Assembly: GCA_037447655.1 (NCBI GenBank)
Contig: JBBHKE010000838.1
Coordinates: 323,122 to 387,121, forward strand
DNA length: 64,000 bases
Source: Zygnema cylindricum
Taxonomy: Eukaryota; Streptophyta; Zygnematophyceae; Zygnematales; Zygnemataceae
Reading direction: 5' to 3'
Shown here: positions 13,401 to 26,343 of the stretch, one piece after another
Layout: each line of letters begins with the position of its first letter
Position numbering within the stretch: position 1 is the stretch's first letter
Program-made: the position numbers and the translations under genes
Notes under the pieces: generated by a model
The model's database searches: none
Told to the model about the DNA's origin: nothing
The model's input: the letters and a program-made list of their open reading frames with translations, nothing else

Positions 13401-16400
13401 ATTTGTCTGTAGTCTGCAGATTGATGCGTTGAATCAATATATATATATATATAAAGTGCCTTAACAGATGTCACAGCCCACTAGTATGAGTGTAGAAACT
13501 GGACTGTTCACAAAATACGACAGATTCAGGCTTATGAGGTTCCACCTACTGTTCTGGGTGTCTTCATTTTCTGTATGTCTGTCGTTAGGTGTCAGCAATC
13601 CTGCAAATGATATATAGTTTCACTTTTCAACAGAATGTTTTAACTATTTGTCATATTTTGCAGGCAGCGAGACTTACCGAAGAATGTTTTACAATGGAGA
13701 CACTGTCATTATTGACTTTCCAACTGTCATAAATGGTCGTTAGAGACGGTTATGGTACAAAGATATGGAAATAGAATAAGGTCATTGAGTGCTTCCTGCA
13801 TTAACTGTAAACATGGAACCATTTTTTCCGTTGCATCTTTTTCAGTCCTTGATATGATCATTGCCTGTTGCCAGACTGCCAAAGATCCGGGGATAGCGAT
13901 CAAGGACGCCCAGCAAGTTCTCAAGTATGTGCCGCGGTTGGAGGACGTTGGCCACATTATATCTTTCCAATGTCTGCCTTTGCGTTCAGACGGGGCCCTT
14001 GGTGAAAGCAAAGCTGTAATGGGGACCACCACAGTGGAAGCAGGTGGGTTCATGCTAGAACTATTATTGCTGTTGTGTCAACGCTGTTGTTCACTTGATG
14101 TTCTGTACATAAGGTGGGATTTTCCTCTGTTACTCATCTCAAGCAAATGATAAGACTAAAAATAATGCATGGTCCTGAAACTGACTTCTCAAAACGTCAT
14201 GTCTAAAAATTCTTTTGCTCTGCATGCAGGGCCTCCTCGAATCACCAGTCTGCGAATTGTCGGGGAGCCGACAGAGGGCTCTGTGGTTCGAGCCGTGAAA
14301 GAGTATCGTGGTGGAGTTGAGGGAAACTCTACATTACAGTGGCACCTGGTGAGTGGACATTGTACATCACGTGATCATACCTTTTTGTATGTATGAGGTA
14401 TGCTAGAATTAGGAGGTTTAGTCACCTTTTGTTAGTGAGGTTGGGCTTCTAAATGAGGTGCAGTGGATCTATGTGGAATCATATGTTTAGGTCTCAAGAT
14501 GGTTTCGCAGTTACAGTTCATATATTTTAGCGGAGCACTGTGTACATAATGTTCAGCATGTTGTATGGTTTTCAATTCCAAACATTCTGCAAGGTGCTTG
14601 AGAGCAGGCTTGTCCAGTTGCTGAACCTTAGTTTGACCTATTTGTTCTGCACCTTCAAGTATTCTGGCATTGTTCTTCAAGGGCTTGTTGCATTTCCAAC
14701 TACTATTGTAAGAAATGTGGTAATCTTGTTGGGTTTCAGATCATGATGTATTGACGCTATCCTGTACAAGCTGTATGGATGCTAAGCCCTTGTGCACTCA
14801 TTTTGCTTTTATTTTTTTCTATCAGACACGACCAGATGGCGCAAAGGAGACAATCAATGCAGCTTCTAGTGGGGAATACACAGTTCGAAGTCATGACCTA
14901 GATGGACTTCTTTCACTGTCCTGTCTGCCTATTCGGGCGGATGGTGTGGTTGGTCCAGTGGCTGTCTCACCTCTTGTTGGTCCCGTTACAGCTGGTATTC
15001 CTCTTCTCCAAGCCTTACAAATAGTAGTTGGCATTTTGCTGATGGTGGCACTGTAGGGATGGCTGAATTTTAAACCGAGGGGCTGCTGTTGTTGGAAATT
15101 GTGGTTTATCCATGTTTGGTCTATTAAGGAATTGGCCTTTCAATGCGAAACCTTTGGTGCTCTTACTTGGACATTTATGAAGCTATGAGGATGTATCAGT
15201 CTGCATTATTTTTCATTCAATATCTGGGGTCTCGGTCTCATACTTCTGCATCTTGTTGCAATCTCAAAGAACCTATGCAAGCGGTATTGTTGAACATATA
15301 TAACGTTATATGAGCACAATTACTGCACCTAGTATAAGGTTGCAAAAGAACATTGTCACTTGAGGGAAATAAAGACTTCTTTATTGACCATTCATTATCT
15401 GTGGTTCTGTTTCTTTTATTGCTCGACCCTTTCATTTGCATGTGTGCTCATTAGCATGATGACCAATATCCCTCTCTTTAATCTACCCCTCCCCATCACT
15501 TGGAACATAAATAATATTCTGTCAGTATACCACACGCCAGCTTATGTCTGCTTTTCCTATTTATGTAGTCACAGCATGTATTCATGTGCAAGCAAGTGAT
15601 TCTTCTCATAATTCTCTGTTTGGGCAGTTTCGTCGCTTTTATGTTTAGTGTTGTTGACGGTTAGCATGTACTGTTTCTTTATTCTTTCTGGTAGCGATCT
15701 TGACCTTCTTGTCTGTTTGCACTGGTAGGGATTTCTGTTCTTTCTTGTCATGCTTACCTGAGCTGATAGATTTGCCACTTCGCAAAAGCTTTCTTACAGA
15801 AAATTAGGCATTTAAACGATTTAATCTTTTAGGTTGGGATATACAGATCAACGTAATGCAGAGCACATCTGTAACTCTTATGGCTCTTCTTTGCTATACG
15901 GACGATCTTCTCTAGATAGTTATTAGGTGTGACATGCACAAATTATGGAACGTAGTTGTTTTTTGTGTGTCAAACTTACCATTGCTGGGTGTTGGGGCCC
16001 AGCCAGTCCACGATGTGTGGCCTTGTCTATCTCAGGTAGTATGGTGGAGGGCGAAAGGCTGGAAGGGATTGCGACATACCGAGGAGGGTATGCAGTTTGG
16101 CCTTATACAGCTGAAAAGCAAAGAAATGATGGCAAAACCTCATTGCCTAGTCAAATCTTCATTGTTGGCATATGCTATCAGCCTTGTAAATTCTTTCAAG
16201 GATGCATTGTTTTTGCAGTCTGCATTTCATTATTACATCTGGAAATTGTTTTTGGTCCCTTTCTTTGCTTGGATTGTACTTGCACCTTTAAATTTGTGGG
16301 GTACAACAATGTTATGGCTGTGGAGAAACAGGGAGATGGGGATATGCGTTTACAAATGGTACCGACGGACGCAGGACGGGCTAAGCATCCTGAAGACAGA

Positions 16401-19400
16401 TAGACGTGTGTGAGCTTTTCCCCTCAGATGTTAGTTTGCTTGAATCTTTGACCAGAATAGTTGTGGATCATTTTGTCAAATGTTGTCCAGGCAAATGGGG
16501 GTGACGAACTATCGATGTAAATATGTTTAGACCTCTCATCTGCATATTTTGTAGTTTTTAATGCTTTATTGTATACATTAGTCCTTAATGATTCTGCATT
16601 GGGTAGTCAGATCACTCTGGCATAACGTAGTAGGGCTGGTTCTTCAAGCATTTTTCAATAAACACTTCTTGGCCAGTCTATTTTGAAAATGTTATTGGGG
16701 GGCGCTATTGGGATGTGTCTATGGCATAAAGAAGTAGATGTCTTGCTGCATATAATTTTTTTACAAGAATGGTGGCAGTTTTGTCGTTACAATTTTATTC
16801 ACTTGCGTTGTTGTCAAACCTACAACTGTCCAAAAATCATTGAATATTGATGCCTAAGTGTAATTGTGTGAATATCATCCCTACAAACGTTGCCACATCT
16901 CTAAGTGGTTAAATCTGTTTCGTGGCTGCAGCATTTGTTGTGCTTGGGCTAGATGACGTCGGCTGCCAGATGTTGCTAGAGTATACACCGGTGCGGGTGG
17001 ATGGAGTTGCTGGAGAAACTGTGTCCACTCTGTCAGACCCGATAGAACCAGGTGAGACATTACAGTTGTAAGCAGTGGTAGGTTAATTTCTCAGGTATTC
17101 TTCTCTGTAAATCATACCAGTTTGACACCATCAAATTCCTTAAGGTTCTGACCAACATTGACATCCACACGTCGGAATTGCCCACTCCTGCCAAGCCATG
17201 TTGAATGCAGCTAGGGAGTTCAATGGTGGGAAGTGGAAGAGTTTGGACTGTTTTGTTCGGTAGTTATGTAATCGTCTCGTAGTTTAGGTTGTATGTTGAT
17301 GATAATGTCGTTCATTCATTTGTAGATCAGTGCATAAGGATGCTACTCTAGATGTTTTGTAACTACTCAGAAATCGCGTGGCTAGCCCAAACCGACAGTA
17401 TGGAAGATATTCTGGTTTCACAGAAGCTGGTTGGTTGCTAGCACGCTGGTCTGCTTCCCAATATTGTGATTTTGCAACCTCCAATTGCAAAATGTTATCT
17501 TTTGCCAAATCAGACTCTGATCGAGATATAGGAATTGTTGCATTCTTGCGATGATTTGCAATCTGACGTACCCACCATTGTAGTCATCCAACTCAGTGCT
17601 GTTTCAGTAGTGAGTGTGGATTGCATATTCAATGATTTTCAACACTTATATCCTCTCAGGGAATTCTCCTGAATATTGAAATGAATATTGAGTGGTCAGG
17701 ATTGTCAAGTAATCCATGGAAACTAGTAATGTTGTTGTCAGCAAGTATACTCCATTCTTCAAAATTTGTAGTTTTTTTCGGGGGGGGGGGGGGGGGGGGC
17801 AAAAAATTATATTTTGTGCCAGAGTCTTGCAGCATCTCGATTTCATGCAGTTCAGCTGTGTGGGAGGCATTTTTCTGACGTATAAGCAGCAGCATCAATA
17901 CCATGAACACAAAATAACTCCCACAAAAAGCACTAAAACTCTTTCATTTTTCCGGTTTTTAGGGTTTTTCAAGGGATTTCTCTCGCGGTTGGCTCAGCTA
18001 GCTGTCGAATGTGTTGCTGTCAGCTTGATGCGAACTTTCTCGCATCTTTGTTTAAGATTTAACCGGGCCCACAATTCAGTTACACTAGCTTTCTGTCTGT
18101 GCAGGTAGACTAAATTTTAGTGGAGGTAGGCATTGGGAGCTTCAAAATGATGGAACTCACATGTTCTATGCACGTGTTTAACTGTGTTTTTCAATCATCT
18201 CCTCACTTCTGTGACACATAGTTACAGTAGAATGATTCTAGGGAGTTCCCATTTATAGGGAGGAAAGAGGGCTATGGGTACCCATCCAGGGTTAAACTTC
18301 AGGAACCGATATAGCCTGTATAAATGATTATCTAGTAGTCTACTTTATTTACCCTTATTGTTTTTGTTTCATCCTGCTTATGTCAGGATTGTCCTTCAAT
18401 TTTGGCTGCCACATTTGAACTAAACCTCGCGCATCTACGATAATGCAGGATATCCAACTGCAATGGAGTTGCATTTGCCGGAAAGGTGTGAAGAAGACGT
18501 ACCTGTAGCTGTGAGCAGACGCTACAGTGGAGGCCATGAAGGGGAGGGCAAGTGGGGATGGTATCGTTCTTCTTCCTCAGTGGAGAACCCTGAAGACCTG
18601 TCACTGCTACGAAGAGTTGCCTATACAAGGTAAACATACTTGTACTTTATGGGTTTTAATTCAGCTTGGAGGCAAATTGCAAAGTTGGTGCATTGCCTGA
18701 AAACAATTGAAAACACCATGTGGAGCACCATCTTGTTTATTTTGGTTTCTTGAAGGTGTTTCTGAGTTTGATTGCTCTTCCCTGTTTGTTGAAGGTTCTA
18801 TCGGTGTGATCACTTTTGATGTTGTTGCGCTTTATGCACCACTTTAAGCTTGTGTGCTCTCTATAGAATTCTGAATGTGGTTCTTTCGCCTCCACGCCTT
18901 CCAGCAGGAAGCTGTAGAAAACATAACCTTCGGCATAACTTTTCTGGTTGTTGGATTAGTTACTGGTATTTTGATCTTTTTGTAGGACCTTGAGTGTTTG
19001 TTTCTGTTCTGTCACGTTTTCCAGGAGAGTCTATAGTCATCTTCGCTGTTGAGCACTTTATGTTCCGTGGAAATGTTTGTTAGTTTTCCGTCCCAAATTT
19101 TGGTTTGAAATTTAATTTCCTGTTTTACTGGTCTTTATTATTGCTTTAGCAGACCATTTTATGTAAGGATGGCTGGCTTGTCATAGAACGGAAGCAGTTT
19201 TGATGCAATGAAAGACTTGAAATCGAAATCGCCAGTTACCATGTGTTTGCCATCCTTATGCTGGAAATCAATTGCAGGACATATATTCCAAGTTTGGAAG
19301 ATGTGGGGAACTTCTTGGTCCTCGAGTGGATTCCCGAACGGTCTGATGGCAAAGTGGGTCTGCCCATGGTAGCAAGCTCACCTCAGCCTGTGTCACCAGG

Positions 19401-22400
19401 TACGTGACTCTTTGTCTTGCTCCTCTTCAATGCACTTTTCCTATTAGTCTAAAAGGATCCTTGTCATAACCTTCTGCTAAATTCACTTTATAGTATTGAG
19501 GTGTTCCCCATGGTATTAGTGATGTATGTTATCTCTGAAGTGGCCCTCTTGGCAGACATTTCTATTAATTTAGAGTGGGATTTCTTTCATGTGAGGGTGG
19601 CAGGCTGGCCTGTCGCCAAGAATGTCACTGTCAAGAACTTGTCTCACACACTTTTTGAGGGCTCTGCTGAGTATCGAGGTGGTCGGGAGGGACGAAGCAT
19701 CTGTACCTGGTTGAGACGTCTGGAAACGGGCGAATTGGAAGAGATTGAAGGAGCAAACACCTTGACTTATTGCCCATGTGACAGGGACTATGGATGCCGT
19801 CTGGTGTTTGGGTAAGGTTTTGACATTCTAGTTGTTATGTCTATGAATCTAACAATGTTGGCAGTAATAATACTACCATCTCTTAAGAAGCTCTGTGCAG
19901 CACCATTGGGCCGGTGGTACATGTTTCAATTAAGCTATTTTTCAGTTTCGGCAGCTCATATGAAACGCCGGTTTTAACCGTTTTAATCTGCGATCAATTA
20001 ACAAACAACTCCTGAACGGTTCTATTTGGAAAAATTAAACCTCTGGATAATCAGCGCACGAATAGATGTTTAATGCTTGCAAATATTTAAAGACACAAAC
20101 GCGTGTAGACCTGACAGGTTAAATGTGATCGAGACTTTGTTGATCACCACATGACCTTATTTTTATTCATGACGTGGCTCATTCTGGAGCTAGCAAATTT
20201 GTAAGTTGTGATGACGACGACTTCATCTTAGTGTACTATTGACATGTGACATATGATGATGTACAATTTTGTCCGCACTATTCTCTATCTACTTTCGTGG
20301 CAATGCTGTTATGTTTAAAACTTGACCAAATAATTTACATTTAACCGCATTTTAATTGCTTCCATATGGGAGCTAAGTGAAATGAAGTTGGATTGAAATG
20401 TGTACCACCGCCGTCTGTACCAGCATGCTAAGGAAGGTAATCCACTGTATTTCTCCCATGTCAGGTGTCCTCTAGAACGGTTTTTTTGCTATATTAAGGA
20501 CACACAACCATTTAAACTTAAGTTGAGGGTGGCCCACACTATTAATGGTAATCATTGTTCTGACTTCCCAGGCCCGGTGTTAAAGGAAGCTGGAAAGGAG
20601 GGTTGCAGATATTTGCCGAAACGGTCTGACGGCGTGGTTGGCACAAAAGTGTTGTCACAACCCAGCGAGATAGTTTACCCAGGTATACTCTAGGCTGTTT
20701 AGCAGGGAAATTAGGTCTATTTAAGAAGCAGGGGTCAGAATCAGGGCACACATGGCATGTTTTAAACCCAGATTCTTAAAGCAGCTGCTGAGACTAAAAA
20801 ATGGAGTTGGGCTGTTAACTATTTTACGGGGAGAACAGCCCATGAACTGGTACTCAGGGCTTTCCACTCCATGTATGCTATAGGTCTTATTTCTTAATTA
20901 GAAGTTGCTGGTTGCTGCTCTGGTACAGAACTACCAAGTCGGCACGCGGTGAACATTGAGGGAACAGCTGCAGAAGGGGAGACGATAAAGGCTGTAGATA
21001 TAATTGATGAACCTTGGAAGGAGTATAAAAAAGATGTGAGCTTCCAATGGTATGTGTGCTTCGCCACCAATTTCTTCTCGTGGCTAAAAAATGACAGTAT
21101 GGTGGATGTGCGAGCCATCAGGAATTACTGCTGATTTGTCTGGCACTTCAAAAATAGCGGGTTTAAGCTGATGATTGTGTTAATAGAAAGTTAGTTGTGC
21201 AGTGCACTGTAGGGCTTCTAACATTCTACGTGGTATGTGATGGCAGGTCGCGGGCAGGGGTGAAAAATGGGCAGTATGAGGTGTTGACTCTGCAGCGAGA
21301 GAACCAATATGTTGTCAACTTAGAGGATGTTGGCTGTTACCTTCGCTGTTCTTGCATAATTACTGATATCTTCGACCGAAAGGCCAGCCTAGTGGAATGC
21401 ACTACAGCTAAAGTAGCTCCAGGTGGTTATCTTGCCCTTGTAAGGTGCCGGTTGATTATCTGGCCCTGTGTTGACGATTTGCCAGTAATTGTTTAAGATA
21501 TGACAGTTCTTTTGTGACTGCGGGTTGTAGGAACAAAGGCAGTGAATTTCCGTGGACATTCATCTGAGCATATCTATGTTGTTATTCAGCAGGTTTGCTG
21601 AACATGTATTTGTTTGTGTGGTTTGCCTCCAGCTTTGCAGATATTGTTTTGTGATGTGGTGTTCCTTCACAATCATATATTTGCAGAAACCTTATGGAGC
21701 CACTTAGCCGGACTTTATTTTTTGGCTGCATGGGGCAGGGAAGCCGTTTGTGGACAACTTAAGCGTTGATGGGAGAGGCTTTCACACAAGCTTGTTCACA
21801 GTCAGGGGGACATATAGAGGAGGCAAGGAAGGAAACAGTGAAATTCAATGGTTCAGAATGAAGGGTCAGGAATCTGTGCTTATTTCAGGTTAGCCCACCA
21901 TACAGCCTTTGTGCGCACAGTTTGAAAAACCTTCCAAAGTTATAAACTCCTATGCCTTTCTTTGCTGATGTGTGCCAAAGTAGGGGGGCGAAGATGTAAT
22001 TTAGACTTGTGTAATGGCCTGGATATTGTGACTTGTAAATGTATGGCATGTAGTTTTGAAGTTGACGTGGTCTTTCCTCCTGAATATCATCTAGTCGTTA
22101 ACTTCCAATAGTTGAGACACGATTGAAATGGAAAAGTATTTTGTTTCGTTTGTTGACTTTTTGGGCATTTGCGATGCAGACTGAAGGAGTCCTGAAGCCC
22201 CGGAGAGATCAGCTTGTTTGCCTCACAAAAGATAGATTTGTGCTAATGTGTATACTGTTGTGATGCAACGGTTGTATGAGTGACACCTTTAAATCTCCTG
22301 TTCCATGACAACAACAGGCGGCATGCTTTTGGCGGGGTTCAATGACTCTAGTATTGTGTGTTGTTGGGGCTTTGTCAGGTGAGACAGCAAGAACTTATGA

Positions 22401-23993
22401 AGCGTGTGCAGATGACGTGGACTGCACTCTCATGGTGCAGTACACCCCTGTGAGGGAGGATGGGGTGAAGGGGGAACCTGCCACGGCCAGCACGCCTGTG
22501 GTGGCAATGGGTATGTGCATATGCCAATACATGGAACTAGGCAAAGAGAATTCAGTTATGTTCATGTATGTTTTTTATTCTTCATTGCTGAGTTCAGTTT
22601 CAATTTAACAACCTTTAGTCTTTCGTGCCAAGTGCTGTTTTTGTTTTTTGAACTGGTCACTAGAGAACTGGTCAATATGGGTGTGATTGATTCTGCTGTA
22701 ATCAGAAGCGCATCAGTATAGGCCTTGAGCCGGAAGTTAAGTCCCTTGTGCTGCATTACTGAAGGAAACATGCTAATAATACGTTTGGGCTGCAGAGCCG
22801 GAGGTGGCAACAGAAGTGGAGAACATTGTCAAGCTTGGGTCAGCCAAATTTGAGGTATACTGATTTTATCTTCATCAGGTCTGGCAAAGGATTTTGCTGT
22901 GGTAATGGTTGGTGGTTACTGGAATGGCAAAATTATGGAATTTTTTTGCTAATTCTGTTAGCAGCATCTGCCTGGTATCCACATCTTGCCTTTAGTTGCA
23001 GTTATGGTCCATCTATTTAGTTGTACATACCCATAGTCATAATCATACCAATGTCCATATTCCGATCACGCCCCCGTCTGTATGTCTATGCCTATGGCTA
23101 TATCCCTACTCCCATAGCCATCCAGATTCACGTGCACCTTCAAACCAACATTTGCATCTTTTTGGTCACATTTCATCCACAACCACATTTCTTCCTTCTC
23201 TTTTAAGGTTATTTTTTAATGGTTAAGGCCGGCCTGTTTCTGTCTTTTTGGGGATTCTTTCAAAGTTAATTGTTGGGGCGTTTGACTGTGTCAAACTCAA
23301 TGAATTACAGACACAACAACCAGTGGCAGCTACCTCGCTGGAACGACGGGTGGTTGATGTGAATCGGAAGCGAGTCAAGGTGGTGAAGCCAGGCTCAAGA
23401 ACATCATTTTCGTCGACAGAGGTGAAAGGGTCCTACGATCCTCCATTCAGGGTAAGGGCAGTACAGGCAGTGTTGGTGCAGTGTTGGTACAGTGATTGAC
23501 ACAGGTGTGCAAACTATTGTTCAGTTGGTTAATCTTGCCTCTTGAAGTTGCTGTCTTCCCATTCATCTCCTTATCTCCCTTCCAACTTACCTTGCTTTTC
23601 ATGCCTCTTCTTTCCAGTGTTCACATGCGTGGTCTTCTATCTCCTTTCTCGTGCCGTTGTTTCTCTTCTGTGCTTCTATTCTCTGTGCATCTCATCTTTC
23701 TCTTCCATTTGTTCTTTCCCGCATGCTGTCTACCTTCCTGTTCTCTCAAAGACAGTGAAGCAGTCGAGAAAGTTGATGAAAGGATCTTAGTGGTCATCCT
23801 CGTTTACTCGTTTCGCCTCTGAGTATACTTGCAGGTGGACATCACTCGGAGCGAGCCTTATCACCTGAAGATTTGTATGGCAAAGGATCATGAAGTTGAA
23901 CTTGGCATGAACTCCCGCCATCAAAGGGATATTGTCGCTCTCGCCATTCGACAGCTCGCAAAACAGTATCAGGAGTTACCGACAAAGAGCTGA
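912..23993 (+). CDS. AIR9: AIR9 microtubule-associated protein, complete, 36 coding exons
   Basis: AIR9 is a plant microtubule-binding protein that marks the preprophase band and the cortical site where the cell plate inserts. I recognise all its parts: a Ser/basic head, LRRs, A9 repeats and a C-terminal domain ending about 52 codons into the last exon. Exons: 912-1433, 1757-1828, 2253-2318, 2453-2524, 3147-3212, 3781-3843, 4419-4484, 4976-5075, 7670-7771, 8533-8762, 9128-9242, 9515-9635, 9900-10081, 10658-10793, 11281-11381, 11679-11726, 11965-12149, 12542-12659, 12898-13025, 13875-14043, 14230-14348, 14826-14994, 16003-16087, 16332-16405, 16932-17051, 18449-18629, 19278-19399, 19604-19811, 20609-20682, 20929-21049, 21247-21422, 21739-21888, 22379-22510, 22796-22854, 23266-23451, 23835-23993. 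All phases match and the sum is 4,797 nt (1,598 residues; Arabidopsis about 1,700). I chose ATG 912 for its G at -3 and +4; in-frame ATGs at 840 and 885 are alternatives. The exon at 12542 could instead end at 12647. Weak sites: donors at 1829 and 16406, acceptor before 9900. Confidence 0.93.
1757..5075 (+). other. AIR9: AIR9 leucine-rich repeat block, exons 2-8
   Basis: Exons 2-7 are 72, 66, 72, 66, 63 and 66 nt, all phase 0, and each encodes one 21-24 residue LRR unit (for example VLDVSFNELKG, QLYLAGN, FLSVAQN, VLAASKN). Exon 8 is the capping repeat HLRVEENPVLDL. Order and wording follow plant AIR9 closely. The one-repeat-per-exon layout points to expansion by exon duplication. Confidence 0.9.
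5076..7669 (+). other. Large AIR9 intron 8 (2.6 kb)
   Basis: This is by far the longest intron of the gene; most others are 0.1-1 kb. It is AT-rich with short non-conserved ORFs on both strands. I see no terminal inverted repeats or coding remnants that would identify an inserted element, although the length suggests one. Confidence 0.7.
8533..22510 (+). other. AIR9: AIR9 A9-repeat block, 11 repeats
   Basis: Each repeat has the pattern [GA]xP..., a middle Y-x-G-G-x-E-G, then QW or KW, then x-D-V-G and Y-T-P-V-R-x-D-G-x-x-G. Repeats cover exons 10-11, 12-13, 14-16, 17-18, 19-20, 21-22, 23-25, 26-27, 28-29, 30-31 and 32-33, matching the 11 A9 domains of Arabidopsis AIR9. From exon 12 on, every repeat starts at a phase-1 intron and totals 279-303 nt, always a multiple of three. 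A9 domains are Ig-like beta folds by established description and target AIR9 to the cortical division site. Confidence 0.88.
17780..17799 (+). repeat. Poly-G tract (20 G) in AIR9 intron 25
   Basis: There is an uninterrupted run of 20 G on the sense strand within the intron at 17052-18448. Such a run can form G-quadruplex or G-rich RNA structures and is prone to length change. Confidence 0.95.
22796..23993 (+). other. AIR9: AIR9 C-terminal conserved domain, exons 34-36
   Basis: Exons 34-36 encode residues about 1465-1598. The core LERRVVDVNRKRVKVVKPGS and the following GSYDPPF stretch are nearly identical to plant AIR9. The last exon gives a helix-forming tail with RHQRDIVALAIRQLA and stops at TGA 23991-23993. 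The exon 35 acceptor (CAAAG|TTAATT) is weak but keeps phase 0. Confidence 0.9.
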
Positions 23994-24090
23994 TTTGGAG
24001 ATCGCCATGAGGCAACATCATGAGACATTTGTGCCAAAGCATTCCAAGACTGCACTTCAGGCACTTTTTCAAAGTATTTAGATCAACAAT

Positions 24091-24096
24091 AATAAA
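24091..24096 (+). terminator. AIR9: Candidate AIR9 polyadenylation signal
   Basis: AATAAA lies about 100 nt after the stop codon in an AT-rich stretch. The position suits a plant near-upstream element; the real cleavage site is unknown. Confidence 0.35.
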
Positions 24097-24149
24097 TATA
24101 TATTCCATTTTGCATATGGATTGTCAGCTTCCTAGGTGCATTCTCGCAT

Positions 24150-26335
24150 TCATAATTTCCTGTCCAATTGTTTTAACAGATTGCATTCGCAGGAAGCAGC
24201 CCGTTTGCTTCCCAGGGTGTGCCGCATGAAGACTTTCGCCTTATCATGGCATCACAGTGTGGAAATCGAGGCAGCTTTTCTTGCAGTTTTTATCAAAATG
24301 TGCGCTAATATGGACAATTGACAGACTTACCTTGAACCTTTTATGCTGCAGTGAAACTACAAAGTATTTCGGAGCTTAGGTTTCATGTGTTTGACCTAAT
24401 GTTACCGTCACACATCCGTAGCTGGAATGAATTGAATTTGTGGTAACAAGCATAGGATGAGAGATCATCACGCTGCGTATACATTTCTAAGGAGGTGTAG
24501 GGTACAGAAGTGTAAATTCTTAACTTTTTGCGAGGAATCGTTCGTTGGACTGTCTTGCCAGCATTTTTCTTTTCTTTCGCCTCCTGCGTTCTTTCTTGAT
24601 TTGAACTTCTGGAAAAGTTTAGTGTACAAAGGGTACATTTAAATGCTTGGTTTGGTACCTTGAGTACTTGATTGTCGTATCCTATGTATGATGAGTTTTT
24701 GCTGATATTTGTGTTCAATGGTCATTAGATACAACCTGTTGTTGAATACACGGTGTTCCAATGCACTCAATTGCAAACTATTCACACTAGGGGTTTACTG
24801 CAAAAAGCTCAGAACTCTTTGTAATATTCAAAGGTTTCAGAAGAATGAAAAGAATCAAGTTTTACAAGAGGGGTGAACACCTGAAGATATGAAAGTTATG
24901 ACAATTAAACTAATCCTTGTTGACAAACGGATACGTGATACACCCTATCCTAAAATTGTTGGGTCAGAAGCTGGTCTAATATGATAGAAGTTTTGGATCT
25001 AGATCGTACACAAGTTGATATCACAAATCCTATCTTCTTTATACACCCAACAATGCACACTAAATAAGCTTGAAAATGTCATGCCAGATTTAATGAAGAA
25101 TGTAAACATACATAAACATTTAAACCAAAACATCCACTGGCTGGGGTTTCTCCAGTTATGCTAAAATGATCCCCTGAGCTCTGCTCGGTGTCTTCTCCTT
25201 TCAACCAGTCTATTTTGCCACTTGTTAAGGTGACCACTTGACAGCTCTCCAGACTTTTTACAAAGCCAGTTATGCATGCTTAAGGATTGATTTTAGATAA
25301 AGTTCGATCCAGTGGAACAAACAATAACAGGATAAATTAAAAAGCAGGATGGTAAACCATCTGAGTCCGAGGGTATAAAAGGGGCCGCAAGGCAAAAACT
25401 GAAAACCTAAGTAGGGCAATAAAAAACAAAGAAAGCACCGTGAACACATAAAAATGGCAAAATATAAAAAGCACCCAAACCCAAAACGAGAAGCACGGCA
25501 ACGAACAAAACCAAAACTGCAAGCCTAACCCCAAATCAGTATCTACTAAAAGCAACCCCGTAAGTCCCGCCAGCCTGGGGGAGCACGTTGAGGGAGTTCT
25601 GGAACACGTCGACTATCCATAACCGCCATAGCCGACCGAAGGAGAATAGAAGCCTGCACTCGCTGTAAAGCCACAGATAAATGTTGACGATAAAAAGAAG
25701 GACCGAAGGAGGAGGGCTCCCAGGTCCTCGTCGCTCGAAAGCATGTCGAGCACAGGTACAGAGAAACTCGTCCAACGCAACACCCAAACAACCAAAGATC
25801 CAAAGTAGAATAAGGTAAATACTAAAGCGGATAAATGTCACATGATCGAACAATCATAAACAAAAAACGATGCGAAGAAAAAAATGACAGAGAAAACCCG
25901 AGCTTGGTCATACGTAATCATATTGCATCAGTTAAACTGGCACTCGCTTGCGGTTCGTATCAAGAAAAAACTGGCGGTGATGAACTATCTTAGGCATCAG
26001 TTCTTTAAATGTGCCGATGTGATACGAGACCAGTGCGATACAGCTATGATCTCCAAAACTTGATGATGTGGCATCTGATGTGGAAGGACACGAGAATAAA
26101 TCATTCCTACGTACGAGTGGTAGGTGACCCGTCCGAGCAACTTTTTGCGCCATGTCCCCTTTCACAGGTGGTGGTATGAACTTTGTAACGCTTTAACATT
26201 AATAAGACACAAACAATCTCTATAAAATCTAAAAACAGATGCAGAATTTCAATTTATGCAGCAGCTTAGAGTAGCGATACTACAATCATCGTCAGTCACG
26301 AAAATCGTAATAATCGGATGAGAGAAAGAATGTCG
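24150..26335. other. Intergenic, no recognisable gene
   Basis: Only short unsupported ORFs are present. A stretch at 25330-25860 has more balanced composition and a TATA-like TATAAAAG at 25374, with overlapping minus-strand ORFs of up to 105 codons in three frames. It may be a retroelement remnant, but no reverse transcriptase, integrase or LTR motif is visible. Confidence 0.4.
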
Positions 26336-26343
26336 TCTCACAT

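Noticed and set aside
13664-13740. Possible extra AIR9 exon after a good TTTTGCAG acceptor
   Set aside because: Its frame hits a stop quickly and the neighbouring exons 12898-13025 and 13875-14043 already join in phase.
20575-20608. Earlier start of AIR9 exon 29 at the CCCAG acceptor
   Set aside because: The phase would not match the preceding exon; the acceptor at GTTGCAG|ATAT keeps the A9 motif G-Y-L-P-K-R-S-D-G intact.
25337-25853. Hydrophobic minus-strand ORFs suggestive of a membrane protein or retroelement
   Set aside because: Three overlapping frames are equally open, and no transposon or membrane family motif is recognisable.
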